A stretch of DNA of 64,000 bases from JARBUG01 sp035628915. GTDB lineage: Bacteria > Bacillota > Sulfobacillia > Symbiobacteriales > Symbiobacteriaceae. Of this stretch, positions 49,601-58,775 are shown in pieces (position 1 is the stretch's first letter; every line of letters begins with the position of its first letter). The position numbers and the translations under genes are program-made. Where the stretch lies: contig DASPIW010000053.1 of NCBI GenBank assembly GCA_035628915.1, forward strand, positions 1-64,000. Direction: 5' to 3'. Below the pieces are notes generated by a model. The model did not search any database. It worked only from the letters and a program-made list of their open reading frames with translations, and was not told the DNA's origin.

Positions 49601-51890
49601 TTTCTGGCGTGCGCACCATACTGTTGAATCGCTGGAAGCGCCAACCGGCGCCGGGATGAGTGCAGGGCGCCACTCTATCGCCGCCAGCCCCTACCTCCCG
49701 AAGCTGCCACCGCTGGTCAACCAATTGGTAGGTCTGCTTGCCACACTCCGCCAGGACTGCTCCCGCCAGGTCCGGGTTCATACCGGGAATGAAGGAGTGC
49801 CCTCTGTCGTCGTTGACCACCCGGTCCACCCGGAAGAGCGCGTCCAAGAAGTAGGTGCGAGAGCCGCAACCGCACCGGGCCGGCGGGTTGGTTTCATGCC
49901 GGGCGCCACAGCCGCCACAGACCCAATGCAGGGTCCTAATCGGCTGAGTCCGGCGCTCGTTGCCACAATCGCAGGTGTGGGAGTGGAGGCTGCCATGCCA
50001 GCCGCACTCCGGGTTGACACATGCGCGCTCGCCCTCTGCGGCCGCCGTCCAGGCGCCGCATTGCGGACAGGTAATCGCATAGGAGTCGGCGACGGCGCTG
50101 CCACAGCTGCTGCACTCGGAGTGCGGGCGAATGACGCAGCGAATAGTCAGGTGCTCGTGCCCGTCGCACTCACAGACTGGCGGGTCAAAGTAGGTGGTCT
50201 CCCCGTCTCGCGAGGCGATCATCGGATAGAGCGTGCGGCAGGCGGGACAGGCCCATGCCTCCACCACCTCTTCACCACAATGGACGCAGAAGGCAAACCG
50301 GGAGATGAACGTCTGGCCGCATTCGCACCGGCTCACCGGTGAGGCATAGACCCGCCCGCAATGTGCGCACTTGTAATACCCGTCCAGAGCCCAGGCGAAC
50401 AGGTGCGCCCGCCGCTCCAAGATGCCCGCCAGCGAACCGAGGCTCACGAAATTCCGTAGAACGTGGTCTGCAGCCGAATCGGAGCTCAGACCGAACTCGG
50501 TCCGAATGAAGGTGCGCAACTGCTCCGGCAAAGGCGACTCGCTACGCATGTACTGGTAAATCTGCCGTACCCAATCCCATTCGGGCGCATCGGTACGGAC
50601 GATTTGCTCCAGCAGCCATTCACCGATGGCCGCCTCCGTCGCGATCACCGCCGGCAGCCCTGCCAGCGTAAGCACAGCCGGTCTCAGATTCGCTTCGCTA
50701 TAGGTGCACTCCGTTACACCCGGGGGGAGCCCGCCTCCCCTAGCCGCGAGAACGACAGGCTGCTCTGTCACCACGCAATCCCCGTCAGCCACACCGCACA
50801 GCTGCTGGAAAATCTCCTTCTTGTTCGCCACCGTGGCGCTGGCAGCGATGAAGCGCAAGTCGTACCGGGCCTCGCCCATGGCTTCCCGGACCAGCTTCAG
50901 CCGTCGAATCAAAGCCGCGGTGAAGTTGCCGAAGAGGCCGCTGTACGTGTGAACCTCATCAAGGACGATGAATTTTGGATCACAAATCAGTTGGGTGCGT
51001 GAAGCCGCGCTGTTGATGTTAATCAGTTGAAAGTTGAGCAGGTCAGGGTTTGTCAACACAATGTCGACTCGCCCGTCCCGCACATCCTCCCGGGTCAAGT
51101 GAACAAACTCAAGGGGCGCCTCGCGGCGGCAACGCTCCTGCCCGACCGTCAGCACCAACCGGTCGCCGGTGGGGTCGACGGCCACCTGCTGCTTCGGGCA
51201 GGTCTGGCAGTCGGGACGGTTGGGGTCGAACAAGGGGCAGTCCATGAACTGGAAGGCACCGTTGAGGAAGGACACCTTGTTCTCGTCCCCTGCAAAGGGG
51301 GTGTCGCTGTCTAAAATCCCGACCGTTATCGGCCGGTCCTTGGGCAGGAGCCGGTTAATCTCCAGCAGATAGCCGATGATACGCCGGAACTGGTCCTGCG
51401 CGAGGGCCTTGGTCGGGTAAAGGAGCAGGGCCTTGGTCCCTTTGACGTTCCCGGCCAACTTCTCCGCCACAATGAAATGGAAGATGGGAATGAGCCAGGA
51501 CTCGGACTTGCCGCGTCCAGTGGCAGCCACGGCCAGAGTGTCCCGGTCGTCGCAGATGCGGCGAATTGTCTCTTCCTGGAAGCGGTGCAGTTTCTGAAAG
51601 CCAAGGGCACCAAAGGCTTGAATCACTTCCGGCCGCAGCCCGTCCGGGGCGAGGCTCCCCCGCACCGACCGGGCAAAGCGGTCCCAGGGCGTGTCGCTCC
51701 ATTCCGGGATTTGCAGTGCCTGCAAATACGGTCCGCGCACCTTCATGAACTCATCCCTGCGGGAGTTGGGGCTGCCGGCCGGCACCTGGAGCCGGTCCAT
51801 GACGTCACGCATCTTGTGGTAGTAGCGGCCCATGAAGTGAAGTGCAAATGCCTCTTTGGCCTGCTCCGCCTGCGTGATTGGGTCAAACAT
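46626..51890 (-). CDS. DEAD/DEAH-box helicase with Zn ribbons and DUF1998 (DpdJ-like)
   Basis: 1754 residues. An N-terminal helicase core has motif I AATGRGKSES (Lys128), motif II VLDEVHTYSG, motif III AASATVAN and motif VI QRIGRAGRKSKR. A large insertion carries many CxxC pairs (CAHCGRVY, CECGQTF, CVHCGEE, CPACRTL, CSSCGS, CPQCGA and others), probably several zinc ribbons. The C-terminus is DUF1998 (CDEGCPFCLMQYGCGE). This is the build of DpdJ and of DISARM-type helicases that act in phage restriction. GGAGGTGG precedes the ATG at 51890 and directly abuts the IS insertion. Order and size of the neighbours favour a Dpd-like system. Confidence 0.82.
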   Translation of the reverse strand: MFDPITQAEQAKEAFALHFMGRYYHKMRDVMDRLQVPAGSPNSRRDEFMKVRGPYLQALQIPEWSDTPWDRFARSVRGSLAPDGLRPEVIQAFGALGFQKLHRFQEETIRRICDDRDTLAVAATGRGKSESWLIPIFHFIVAEKLAGNVKGTKALLLYPTKALAQDQFRRIIGYLLEINRLLPKDRPITVGILDSDTPFAGDENKVSFLNGAFQFMDCPLFDPNRPDCQTCPKQQVAVDPTGDRLVLTVGQERCRREAPLEFVHLTREDVRDGRVDIVLTNPDLLNFQLININSAASRTQLICDPKFIVLDEVHTYSGLFGNFTAALIRRLKLVREAMGEARYDLRFIAASATVANKKEIFQQLCGVADGDCVVTEQPVVLAARGGGLPPGVTECTYSEANLRPAVLTLAGLPAVIATEAAIGEWLLEQIVRTDAPEWDWVRQIYQYMRSESPLPEQLRTFIRTEFGLSSDSAADHVLRNFVSLGSLAGILERRAHLFAWALDGYYKCAHCGRVYASPVSRCECGQTFISRFAFCVHCGEEVVEAWACPACRTLYPMIASRDGETTYFDPPVCECDGHEHLTIRCVIRPHSECSSCGSAVADSYAITCPQCGAWTAAAEGERACVNPECGWHGSLHSHTCDCGNERRTQPIRTLHWVCGGCGARHETNPPARCGCGSRTYFLDALFRVDRVVNDDRGHSFIPGMNPDLAGAVLAECGKQTYQLVDQRWQLREVGAGGDRVAPCTHPGAGWRFQRFNSMVRTPENILATSSQFLLRSLLKDEGRPLTERLKTAKMLTFSDSIRDMEAVNRNFNEPERTHFLEALLYEILRNAGGQLPLDQLTAKTMAAVEEYGALVYGDGARQEIYRDLVPPRTQPRFRKGTLEGMLLDLIRPSRRHFGEPSLVRSGLFDLKPDPSLGVLPAAKQAALGLFWQSHQGRWRQDVLEDSRLDAPVREALRQLFYTDGVLTEERNRLYVKRSLLHVTLVNQNHPANWDPWADRFVSTAELTITERSSQGLVHYAIPLEERAKPGSRYFSPDAYELLYSPAALLVSRVYKGDTPKELRRRIEFEFKTRPSLHHISSGPAMEVGVDIGNLNVMALYGTPPNINAYLQRIGRAGRKSKRALIFTVSKSNPIDYYYHRDPHKLIDSAAQPVPLTTANQEVARIALTWGVLDFIATKYRVPWQRKNVDDIAYFVADDPAVPTVPGDAAKYLRLTNLLYARVDQVNQGESLAVLNDVVTGNFSDLKAWLQCLLGAEMTAAEKESLVEEVLLHFPDNVYGFVGKLLNDLNSQWEQLAEESNQVQRQIMKLKPSDAAQRAVLTRRRAVLLEQSQAILTLQDGLQKQRLVDVQQMTEAKRYAYSLRSVSNDVTVYLRKGESEEEEAAAGVDLLTARELGLALREYYPAAAVLLEEQPHIVIDLKEAGYATLQLRQQFGDHRWGCENCGALFESEARPGVCHCGEADRIRRLELVVPGKVTIAPATVVLQENPVDGVAKLTAQMIYRTATRDSDVKATYPESTQQALDVDVLDEEIALPGFSLGFAWVDLASFVHAGSAVFDDGRREPPTLLCVCGVPGCGGVIRQGAPSFCVKDPSHDLQRRKYVILGRNFRTRAAVIAADSALPRQERERVAHTLAHGLRVALQHVAGVDVRQLGELRLPDGRYLVYEDVEGGFGIVDLLRRVNGAGERTHLEEAMTIVRQTSDSDCCDEGCPFCLMQYGCGERNRTRSFSKQRVRVMLQEGGGGGGDKSATEGAV

Positions 51891-51905
51891 GGGGCCACCT
51901 CCTAG

Positions 51906-53421
51906 AAGTCAGGTGAAAAGCTCCGCCTTACACGGAGCAGTTGCTAAGCCTTGCGCACGAGAAACCGCTCTTTATCGTCGAAAAGAGCGTGAAAAGGGGC
52001 TTGAGAAGCGAAAAAAGGGGGGCAGCCCCTATCTTGGGCGTCTTTCGACGATGCCAAGCGGCCAAGCGCTTGACGTTTTGGACAATGGCTGGCAGCAGTG
52101 CTTGGTTGTGCACTGCTAAGAGTCCTTTACCCCGGGCTCGCCCGAGGCCATGGCAGTTCTTCGCTTCCGCAAAGGTGTGTTCCACCCGAGTTCGGGCTCT
52201 TTGCAGTCGGCGGTCTGTCTTCGGTCCCTGTAGACTGCGAACGAGGTTGCGGGCCTGTGCTTCAAGAACCGCTTCGTGCCGGTTCCGCATTTGCTCAGCA
52301 TTCGAGGGGCACCGCTGCCACGTCGGAATCGGTTCCGGGGTGGTACTATCCATCGGCCCCAGGGGGAATACGCCGCGGCGAAGTACCTCAGCTAGATACC
52401 AGCCGGCCGCGTAGCCGCCAACACCCACGTAGTACTGCCGTCCCCAGACGAGGGCCAATTGCGTTTTGAACTGGTTCAGCAACGCCAGTGCAGCAAGGCG
52501 CTCTGCGTTACCGAAGGCTTGGGTGGCCATGGTGGCGAGAATGACGCCGGAGCGTAGATTGACCGCGTTGTGCACGTAGTAACGCAGCTTCACTTCCTGA
52601 GACCGGCCCTTACGGGCAATCCGTGCGTCAGGATCCGTCTTGGACCGATGGGTGGCGTTCGAGAACTTCTCGCCGTGGAAGTCGGGATCGCCGGCTTGAC
52701 GCTTGGATGACACAACACCATCGGTCTTGGTCGCTGTCGTGTCGCCCGACCCGGAGTCGCCAGGATCGGTCGGCGGCTCCTGCGGGGATTCCGATTCGGC
52801 ATCGGCCGCCTGCTTCCGCTTTGCCCACTCGGCGACCGAGATGACCGGGGTGAGCGGGGCCAGGCTGTTGGTGGCGGCATTGGCGGTCACTTGAGTTCCG
52901 TCTACACCGATGGCCTTACCGGACACCAAACCAGCCTCCACGCACTGCGTGACCACGTGTTCCATCACCGACGCGAATACACCCGTGATGCTCCAGAGGC
53001 GGCGCAACTTGACGAGCGTGGTGCCATCAGGAATGGGGTCGTCGAAGTTGAGCCGGCAGAACCACCGGAAGCCTGCATCGCGACTTCACCCTGCAAGGTG
53101 CGATCCGAGAGATCGAACAGGTACTGAAGTAGGAAAAGGCGCAACACCAATTCCGGCGGGATGGATTACCGCCCTTGGCCCTCGGAGCACAGCTTCTTCG
53201 TGCGCTTACGAATTAAGTTCAGATCGATGGCCCGATCGATGTATCGTGGAATGTAGTTCTGCGGAACCAGCATCTCGATGTTGATCTCTTGAACCAGCCG
53301 AGATTGGTTGTAACGCTTGCCCTGCATGAATGTGCTGCACCTCTGCTGTGTTTCTCACAATACAGTTTCGACGAAGGTGCAACAAAATCATTTTGGTTCA
53401 AGAGATCTTTTCACCTGATTT
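51906..53421 (-). mobile_element. IS1182-family insertion sequence (complete, 1516 bp)
   Basis: The ends are AAGTCAGGTGAAAAG at 51906 and its near-perfect inverse (AAATCAGGTGAAAAG read from 53421). Both ends are flanked by CTAG (51902-51905 and 53422-53425), taken as a 4-bp target duplication. The transposase inside is disrupted. Removing the element and one CTAG gives a continuous operon joint: TCC TAG of the upstream gene overlapping the AGGAGG ribosome site of the helicase. Confidence 0.9.
51928..53327 (-). pseudogene. IS1182-family DDE transposase, disrupted
   Basis: The gene starts at ATG 53327 (MQGKRYNQSRLVQEINIEML, then IPRYIDRAIDLNLIRKRTKK) but meets TAA at 53168-53166, where paralogous IS1182 proteins continue RP-SIPPEL. 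The frame resumes (SIPPELVLRLFLLQYLFDLS) and is then shifted by one base near 53071-53078. The rest is intact (LRRLWSITGVFASVMEHVV, GVDGTQVTANAATN to SNCSV). One nonsense and one frameshift lesion suggest this copy cannot transpose by itself. The copy at the left window edge may be able to supply transposase. Confidence 0.85.
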
Positions 53422-54162
53422 CTAGGAACGCAGTATCTTGACATTCCGGGCGAAGTCGGTCAACTGCTTAAGTTCCGCCAGAATCGCAGGCGTAAGCTCA
53501 AGGAGGCTGGGCGCCTTCTCTTTGCCTGCCAGAACCCGCTGCACGAAAGCGAGACTGTCTTTGGACAGACCCAGACGGCTATCGAATTTCACATGCTCCT
53601 TGAGGTCCGCCAACTCCTGCTTAATGGAATTCCATTCAGATTCCAGGGCGGGGCTCCAGGATAGCTCCTCGTAGCGGCGCATCAGCATCTCAAACCGCAG
53701 GCCAAGCTTCGAGGCTATCGCCGTGTGGTCCGCAATCGTCAAGGCTTTGAAGAGGTCGACCTGCACCCGCACTGCTTCCAGTTCGGCCTTGATGCGCCCT
53801 TTGTAATCCGCCACATGGGCGTCCAGAAGCTTGATTTGCGGCTTGATTGCGGCGATCAGGGGCCGGATTTGTGCCCCCGGATCCTTATGGGTCAGGTGGG
53901 TCGTGACAAAATGGTCGAAGTCCGCCGTCAGAACGGCCGCCACCGACTCCCGAAGGTTCTGGAAATCGGGTGCGCCTTCAAAGCCGGTGATTTTCCTGGC
54001 AAACCGGTACTTATAACTCAGCTCGCTGTGTACGGCAGCCAGATCCTTCAGCAAGATAGCCGCCGAGTTGTACCGCTCCACCGGAATCAGGGCGGCCCGG
54101 CCCTTTTCGATTTGCGCAACCCGTTCTTCCAGGTTGGTAATTGATTCGGTCAGCGCGGCCAT
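53422..54162 (-). CDS. DpdI-like helical protein of the defence operon
   Basis: 246 residues from ATG 54162, which overlaps the stop of the ATPase gene (TGATG) and has GGGGGAGGTGA upstream. Almost all helical, with a coiled-coil start (SITNLEERVAQIEKGRAALI) and a long amphipathic middle (HVADYKGRIKAELEAVRVQV). No catalytic motif is seen. By place and size it corresponds to DpdI, whose biochemical role is not known. Its stop codon TAG is part of the CTAG target duplication of the adjacent insertion sequence. Confidence 0.65.
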   Translation of the reverse strand: MAALTESITNLEERVAQIEKGRAALIPVERYNSAAILLKDLAAVHSELSYKYRFARKITGFEGAPDFQNLRESVAAVLTADFDHFVTTHLTHKDPGAQIRPLIAAIKPQIKLLDAHVADYKGRIKAELEAVRVQVDLFKALTIADHTAIASKLGLRFEMLMRRYEELSWSPALESEWNSIKQELADLKEHVKFDSRLGLSKDSLAFVQRVLAGKEKAPSLLELTPAILAELKQLTDFARNVKILRS

Positions 54163-57140
54163 CAGGCCGTCACCTCCCCCAGCGTCGCCCGCAAGGACTG
54201 GTAGTACCATTTGCACTCTTCGGCCGGCTTGCCACCCTGGTTGTAGAACTTCTTGTCGGCCAGTCCTTTCTCGGCCTGAACGATATCCTCGTCCAGGCGC
54301 TTGAGCAAGGCCGCCATCGTGCGGAGCGCCTGTACTTCAGGCCGGTCCCCAGCCGTGCGATGCGCTTCGTGCGCCGCCACAAGGGCGAAAGCGTCGCCGG
54401 CAGCGGCCGCCTTGGCCGCCACTGCCTCCAGTGCGGCAGCCGTGCCGCCGAAATCGGCAATCGCCTGATCTGTCAGAGCCCGCCACTCCTCCTGCACCTT
54501 GGGAATCTTGCAGGCGGCCATGAGCCGCTCCACACGACCCAAAGCTTCCCGATACCCCTCTGCGGTCAGGCCGGCCGCAAGCCGCCGGACCTGGCTCTCC
54601 TGCATCCGCTCCTGGTCAGGGCCGAACTCTTGCCGGGCCGCCCTCAGGCGCCCATCCAGTGAGTGGCAGAGAGTGAAAAGCTCGCTCACGAGCACCTTTT
54701 CCTCCCGCGCCCGCTCACTGGGGTCGATGATGAGGCCGAAGCCCTGGTCGATGCTCTCCTGCGCCGCGGATGCTGCTGCCTTGCCAAAGGCGTGGGGTGA
54801 ATACCCTGATGCTGCCGCGCACAGCAAGGGCAAGTCGAGAGTGGTCGGATTGAGAAAGAAGAAGGAACGGAACAGGTTGGTCACGGTGCGGCGGTAACGT
54901 AGAAGCTGTTTGGCCTCCACGCTGTTCTTCAAGGCCGCCAGTTGCAGGGCCCCGGGCTCGCGGGCCGGGTCGAAGCGGATCAGGGAGTCCAGATTCTGCC
55001 CCGTCTCGCCCGTGCTCAGCCCGACCACAGTCACGTACAGGTGGTAGACGAACCGCTCCACGGACATGCCGAGCCGCTTTTTCAGGTAAGTCCGCTGAAC
55101 GGCCCGGTAAGAGTCGAACAGCCGGCCCAGCCACTGAACCAGCCCGGGCTCTTTCAGGAACGCCTCATCCGCCTGGGCCCGGCTCCGGGTGGTCAGAGCG
55201 GTGAGAATGTACGACCGGGCCTTGCGGTCACGGGGAACGAACAGGGTGGGGAATGATTCCTCCTTGTCGCTGGTTCCCTCGAAGACCACATGGAGGCGCT
55301 GCTTCTGATACTGGAGGACCGGCGTGTTGCCGCTCCGCGGATTTGCGATACCGGCGGCATCACCGTACGCACTGAGCAGGTACTCCAACCCTCTTTCGGC
55401 CACGCGCCTGAGGTTAAGGTCCTTACCCTGAAGCCACTGCTGGATGTCCAGATTCTCCTTCTCCAGCGGATCGGGCTTTCGCTCCGGTTCGACGGGCTTC
55501 GGTTCAGGCGGCTTCACCACCGGTTGTGCGCCGGTCCCGACTGCCACTGCATAGGCGGCAGGCTCCTCTGCCGTCCTGGCCGGCACCTGCGCCTCTGGCG
55601 CCCCCCTGGTCTCCACCGCGGTTGCTCCCGCAACCTCCACCGCACGGGTTGGCACCACAGGCTTGTCCACGACTGGAACCGGTTCATCCTCGATCAGGTA
55701 GTCGGCAAGTTCAGGCGGGAGTTGGATGCCCAACTGCTCGGCATCCCGGCGGGAAACCTTCCCGTCCGACGGGCGGCCGTACCACTCGAGGAAGCGAACC
55801 TCGTCCGGATACTCCTCCTCCAGGTCGAAGAGGCGCCCCGGCAGCGGCTTAGCTGCCAACCGGCTGCCAGTCATGTTGGTCGCGGCGACCCAGGGTTCAT
55901 CCGGGCTGGTGAGGATTGTCATCATGGCCTGCAGCAAAATCCGCGGCGTCTTCTTCGGCTGCTTGGTGTCGAAATCGAGCAGGCGCTGATAGAGGTTGGT
56001 CACAAACGCCGCGTTCACGGGATAGAGACTGCCCGGCGGCATGTTGATGCCGCTCTCAGACCGGGCGGCTGCAATGTAGCGCGCCGTCATCGGCACGTGG
56101 TGTTCTTCCAGGAACCAGGAGGTACGCTGGGAGTCGGTCATGGTAAAGCGGCCCTGCAGCCGCTCCTGCATGTAAGTAAACGCGTCACCCGTGACCCGGA
56201 AGATCGAGCCGAGGTTCTCCGCCTCAAACCCGGTCGTCCAGCCGATGACCACATCGAAGTTGCCGCTGTTCAACTGGAAGAGGAAGTCCAACAGCTCCTC
56301 CTTCATGAAGCCGAAGGAGGTCAGGTCTTCCATGATCAGCAGCGGCCGTTTCTTCATCGCCTGGTACCGCTTGCTGATGCGCTCCAGGCGGCCGGTCATG
56401 TCGCCAACTTTGATCAGTTCCTTGATCCCTTCGTAGATCTGGTCTCGGCAGGCAACGTAGGCCGTGTCCAGATCGAGCCATGGCGTCAGGTTGCTGAGCA
56501 GCAGGTCGAATTCCCGCCGGTCCAGCAGGTTCATCTCCCGCTCCTTGCCCAAGTCGGTCACCTGCGCCCGGTACTCGTTGAAGCTGCGGGCCAGCAAGGC
56601 CTTGAAGCCGTTGTCCTGGAAGATGCGCTCCAAGGTCCGCAGTTGTTCGGGGCTGTAGCGGTTTTTGAACTGTTGGGTCAGCGTCACCCGCATGACATAG
56701 GCCACCGACTGGGTGACGATGTGCGCTTCTGTCAGGTCCGTGACTTCCGTGATATCGGCTTCCGCTTCAGCGCCGGCGTGTTGGTTGAGCAGGCCGATGA
56801 TTTGCCCCAGCTTGGTGGTGGAACGGGAGATCAGAACTGGCACGTGGTGGGGACTCCCGGCCGCCTGATACTGAAGGTACTGACAGAACTCGGACTTGCC
56901 CGAGCCAGTCTCGCCCACCACAGAGAAAATGCGGTTGTTTCTTACGCTGCCATCCACGGCCAGCACCCAGCCGGCAATCTCCGACTCGTGGGCGAACTGG
57001 CCGGGGTTGCCCACCTTACAGAACTCGACCTTGATTCGGTCCATTGGGTAATGGACCTGCTCAAATATCTCCCTGGGCTTCTCCTGGCTTTCGGTGGTGA
57101 AAAACTTGAGCACCGCTGCCGGCAAGAGGGTCCTACGCAT
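54162..57140 (-). CDS. DpdH-like P-loop ATPase of the defence operon
   Basis: 992 residues. The Walker A is VVGETGSGKSEF with Lys82, and a hydrophobic Walker B-like strand follows (RPLLIMEDLTSFG). The N-terminal 480 residues form an AAA/STAND-like NTPase. A Pro/Val-rich hinge (about 500-575, EDEPVPVVDKPVVP and PPEPKPVEPERKPD) leads to a helical C-terminal half. The gene overlaps its upstream neighbour by 8 bases and its downstream one by 1. Size, motif and order match DpdH. It would be the motor or switch of the restriction complex; that is inferred. Confidence 0.7.
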   Translation of the reverse strand: MRRTLLPAAVLKFFTTESQEKPREIFEQVHYPMDRIKVEFCKVGNPGQFAHESEIAGWVLAVDGSVRNNRIFSVVGETGSGKSEFCQYLQYQAAGSPHHVPVLISRSTTKLGQIIGLLNQHAGAEAEADITEVTDLTEAHIVTQSVAYVMRVTLTQQFKNRYSPEQLRTLERIFQDNGFKALLARSFNEYRAQVTDLGKEREMNLLDRREFDLLLSNLTPWLDLDTAYVACRDQIYEGIKELIKVGDMTGRLERISKRYQAMKKRPLLIMEDLTSFGFMKEELLDFLFQLNSGNFDVVIGWTTGFEAENLGSIFRVTGDAFTYMQERLQGRFTMTDSQRTSWFLEEHHVPMTARYIAAARSESGINMPPGSLYPVNAAFVTNLYQRLLDFDTKQPKKTPRILLQAMMTILTSPDEPWVAATNMTGSRLAAKPLPGRLFDLEEEYPDEVRFLEWYGRPSDGKVSRRDAEQLGIQLPPELADYLIEDEPVPVVDKPVVPTRAVEVAGATAVETRGAPEAQVPARTAEEPAAYAVAVGTGAQPVVKPPEPKPVEPERKPDPLEKENLDIQQWLQGKDLNLRRVAERGLEYLLSAYGDAAGIANPRSGNTPVLQYQKQRLHVVFEGTSDKEESFPTLFVPRDRKARSYILTALTTRSRAQADEAFLKEPGLVQWLGRLFDSYRAVQRTYLKKRLGMSVERFVYHLYVTVVGLSTGETGQNLDSLIRFDPAREPGALQLAALKNSVEAKQLLRYRRTVTNLFRSFFFLNPTTLDLPLLCAAASGYSPHAFGKAAASAAQESIDQGFGLIIDPSERAREEKVLVSELFTLCHSLDGRLRAARQEFGPDQERMQESQVRRLAAGLTAEGYREALGRVERLMAACKIPKVQEEWRALTDQAIADFGGTAAALEAVAAKAAAAGDAFALVAAHEAHRTAGDRPEVQALRTMAALLKRLDEDIVQAEKGLADKKFYNQGGKPAEECKWYYQSLRATLGEVTA

Positions 57141-57930
57141 CAGCGCCGGCCTCCTTTATCAGCAGATGAGAGGCCGTCATGGTCGGCGAGAATCGGATCG
57201 GTTTGGCATCGCTCATGGCCGTGAAGCCGATTAGGCCCTGCTCGTTCATTTCCACCACGGCTGCCGCCACACCGGGATGCAGATCGCCGGTGCCGGTGAC
57301 CACCGGGAAATACTGACACTCAATAAGCTCTAGGTAGTCGCCGGCCCGTACCAACTCCGCACCACCCGCCGCCTCCTCCAGAATCTGGTTCATGAGACGA
57401 CAGTCCGGCGTCAGGTTGACCGACTTGGCGCCCCGCACCTGGTGGAGCACGCCTATGAAGTCGAGCAGCCGCATCCAGAACCCGAGCTTAAGGTCATTGA
57501 TGGACACATTGCCCACGGTCTTGAATTGCTGCTCGTTGAGGAAGGCCATCAGCCTGTCCACCGTGATTCCGATCGTTCCGGTGCGGACCAGCAGCTCGTA
57601 GATACGCATGAAGTCGGCTTGCCGGTCGGTCTGCGCCGAAAGCCCCTGTAGCAGCAAGGCCCGGAATGCGAACGGCTTCAGCGGGCCGGGCGGTGCCCAG
57701 TACTCCGTGCCGTCCCATTCAAGCAAATCGGTGGCCACCAGGAAGTTGAGCGCCTCCAGCACGTGGTCGGTGGCAGAGTCGCCCTCCGCCCGGAAAAAGA
57801 GATCCTGCCGGCACTGCTTAAGGGTGATGCGCCCAGTGCTCGCGATATGCTCGTACACCGCTTCGAGGGTTCCGGGGACCACGTTCAAGTAATTCAGCAG
57901 GTACTCGGCTGGCTTCAGATCTGCCTTCAT
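57133..57930 (-). CDS. DpdG-like protein of the defence operon
   Basis: 265 residues beginning MKADLKPAEYLLNYLNVVPG. Two helix-rich winged-helix-like halves are suggested (TLEAVYEHIASTGRITLKQC; FMRIYELLVRTGTIGITVDR) with a C-terminal beta part. The start overlaps the previous stop by ATGA behind GGGGGAGGA. Place and size correspond to DpdG. No active site is recognised. Confidence 0.62.
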   Translation of the reverse strand: MKADLKPAEYLLNYLNVVPGTLEAVYEHIASTGRITLKQCRQDLFFRAEGDSATDHVLEALNFLVATDLLEWDGTEYWAPPGPLKPFAFRALLLQGLSAQTDRQADFMRIYELLVRTGTIGITVDRLMAFLNEQQFKTVGNVSINDLKLGFWMRLLDFIGVLHQVRGAKSVNLTPDCRLMNQILEEAAGGAELVRAGDYLELIECQYFPVVTGTGDLHPGVAAAVVEMNEQGLIGFTAMSDAKPIRFSPTMTASHLLIKEAGADA

Positions 57931-58775
57931 ACGTCCTCCCCCTTCCAGCGGTACAGCTTTTTCGGGTCGAAGTCAAAGAGCGCCATCCCGTACCAGAGGG
58001 CATTGGCCATTGCGCCGGCCTCGCCCCTCTCCAGCCACCCTCGCATCTCTTCCATAATGAAGGGCGGGCCTTTTCTGTACTCCAGCTCCTCCCGGCGTTC
58101 GGCGTTCTCCAAAAAGTGGGCGAGCAAGCTCCGGATCAAGGGCGTGAGCGGATAGGAATCGGACTGAAGGCGGAAGAGGTCAGTGATGCGGCCAAACTCG
58201 GTCCACCCGGCCCGGGCAAGTTCCGCAGCCAACCGGTGGAAATACAGATTCTCCGTCAGACGCTGCCGGATGGGTGAGCCAACTCGTCGCAGATACCGCC
58301 GGAAGAGAACGGAGTAATCCTCCAGTACGGCACCACGGCCGAAGAGGCCCATGTCCTCGAAGATGGATTTGCCATCGGCGGCGCCGGGCAGCACCAGATT
58401 CGGCCGGTCGACCACCAGAACGACCAGGGGCTGACCGGGTCCGGGCCGGAGCGCGTACCGAATCAGCTCCCACGTGAAATCGTACGCACTATAGTCAATC
58501 GTCTCCTGGCTGATGACCTGCACCAGGTGGCCACGCTCGGCCAGCAGCGGCTCCGCACGGCCGGGGCCGAGCTTGAGGTACACGTAGGGTACCGGCCGCA
58601 AGTCCGTGTGCCATATGTAGTTGTAGGTCACATTCGAGAGGCCGAGCTCGGTGAGCAGAGCCAGAGAGCGAAGCTGGCCGCGGGCTTGGCCGACCTGAGG
58701 GTCGACCAACACGAAGAGGCCTCGGGGCTCGGCTCCCGTGAACGAGGTCCAGGGACCGGAGGAGAAGGTCGTCAC
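57927..58775 (-). CDS. Defence-operon protein of unknown family
   Basis: 282 residues from GTG 58775, which has GGGAGGT 7 bases upstream; the longer frame to 58832 has no ribosome site. The N-terminal half is alpha/beta (GLFVLVDPQVGQARGQLRSL, VPYVYLKLGPGRAEPLL, LVVLVVDRPNLVLP) and the C-terminal half helical. I do not recognise it. It is the first gene of the four-gene overlapping block and is coupled to the DpdG-like gene, so it should be part of the same system. Confidence 0.7.
   Translation of the reverse strand: MTTFSSGPWTSFTGAEPRGLFVLVDPQVGQARGQLRSLALLTELGLSNVTYNYIWHTDLRPVPYVYLKLGPGRAEPLLAERGHLVQVISQETIDYSAYDFTWELIRYALRPGPGQPLVVLVVDRPNLVLPGAADGKSIFEDMGLFGRGAVLEDYSVLFRRYLRRVGSPIRQRLTENLYFHRLAAELARAGWTEFGRITDLFRLQSDSYPLTPLIRSLLAHFLENAERREELEYRKGPPFIMEEMRGWLERGEAGAMANALWYGMALFDFDPKKLYRWKGEDV

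Noticed and set aside
1..53421. Composite transposon formed by the two IS1182 copies
   Set aside because: The elements are in the same orientation, the right-hand transposase is broken, each has its own CTAG flanks, and the block contains unrelated gene sets. Two independent insertions are simpler.
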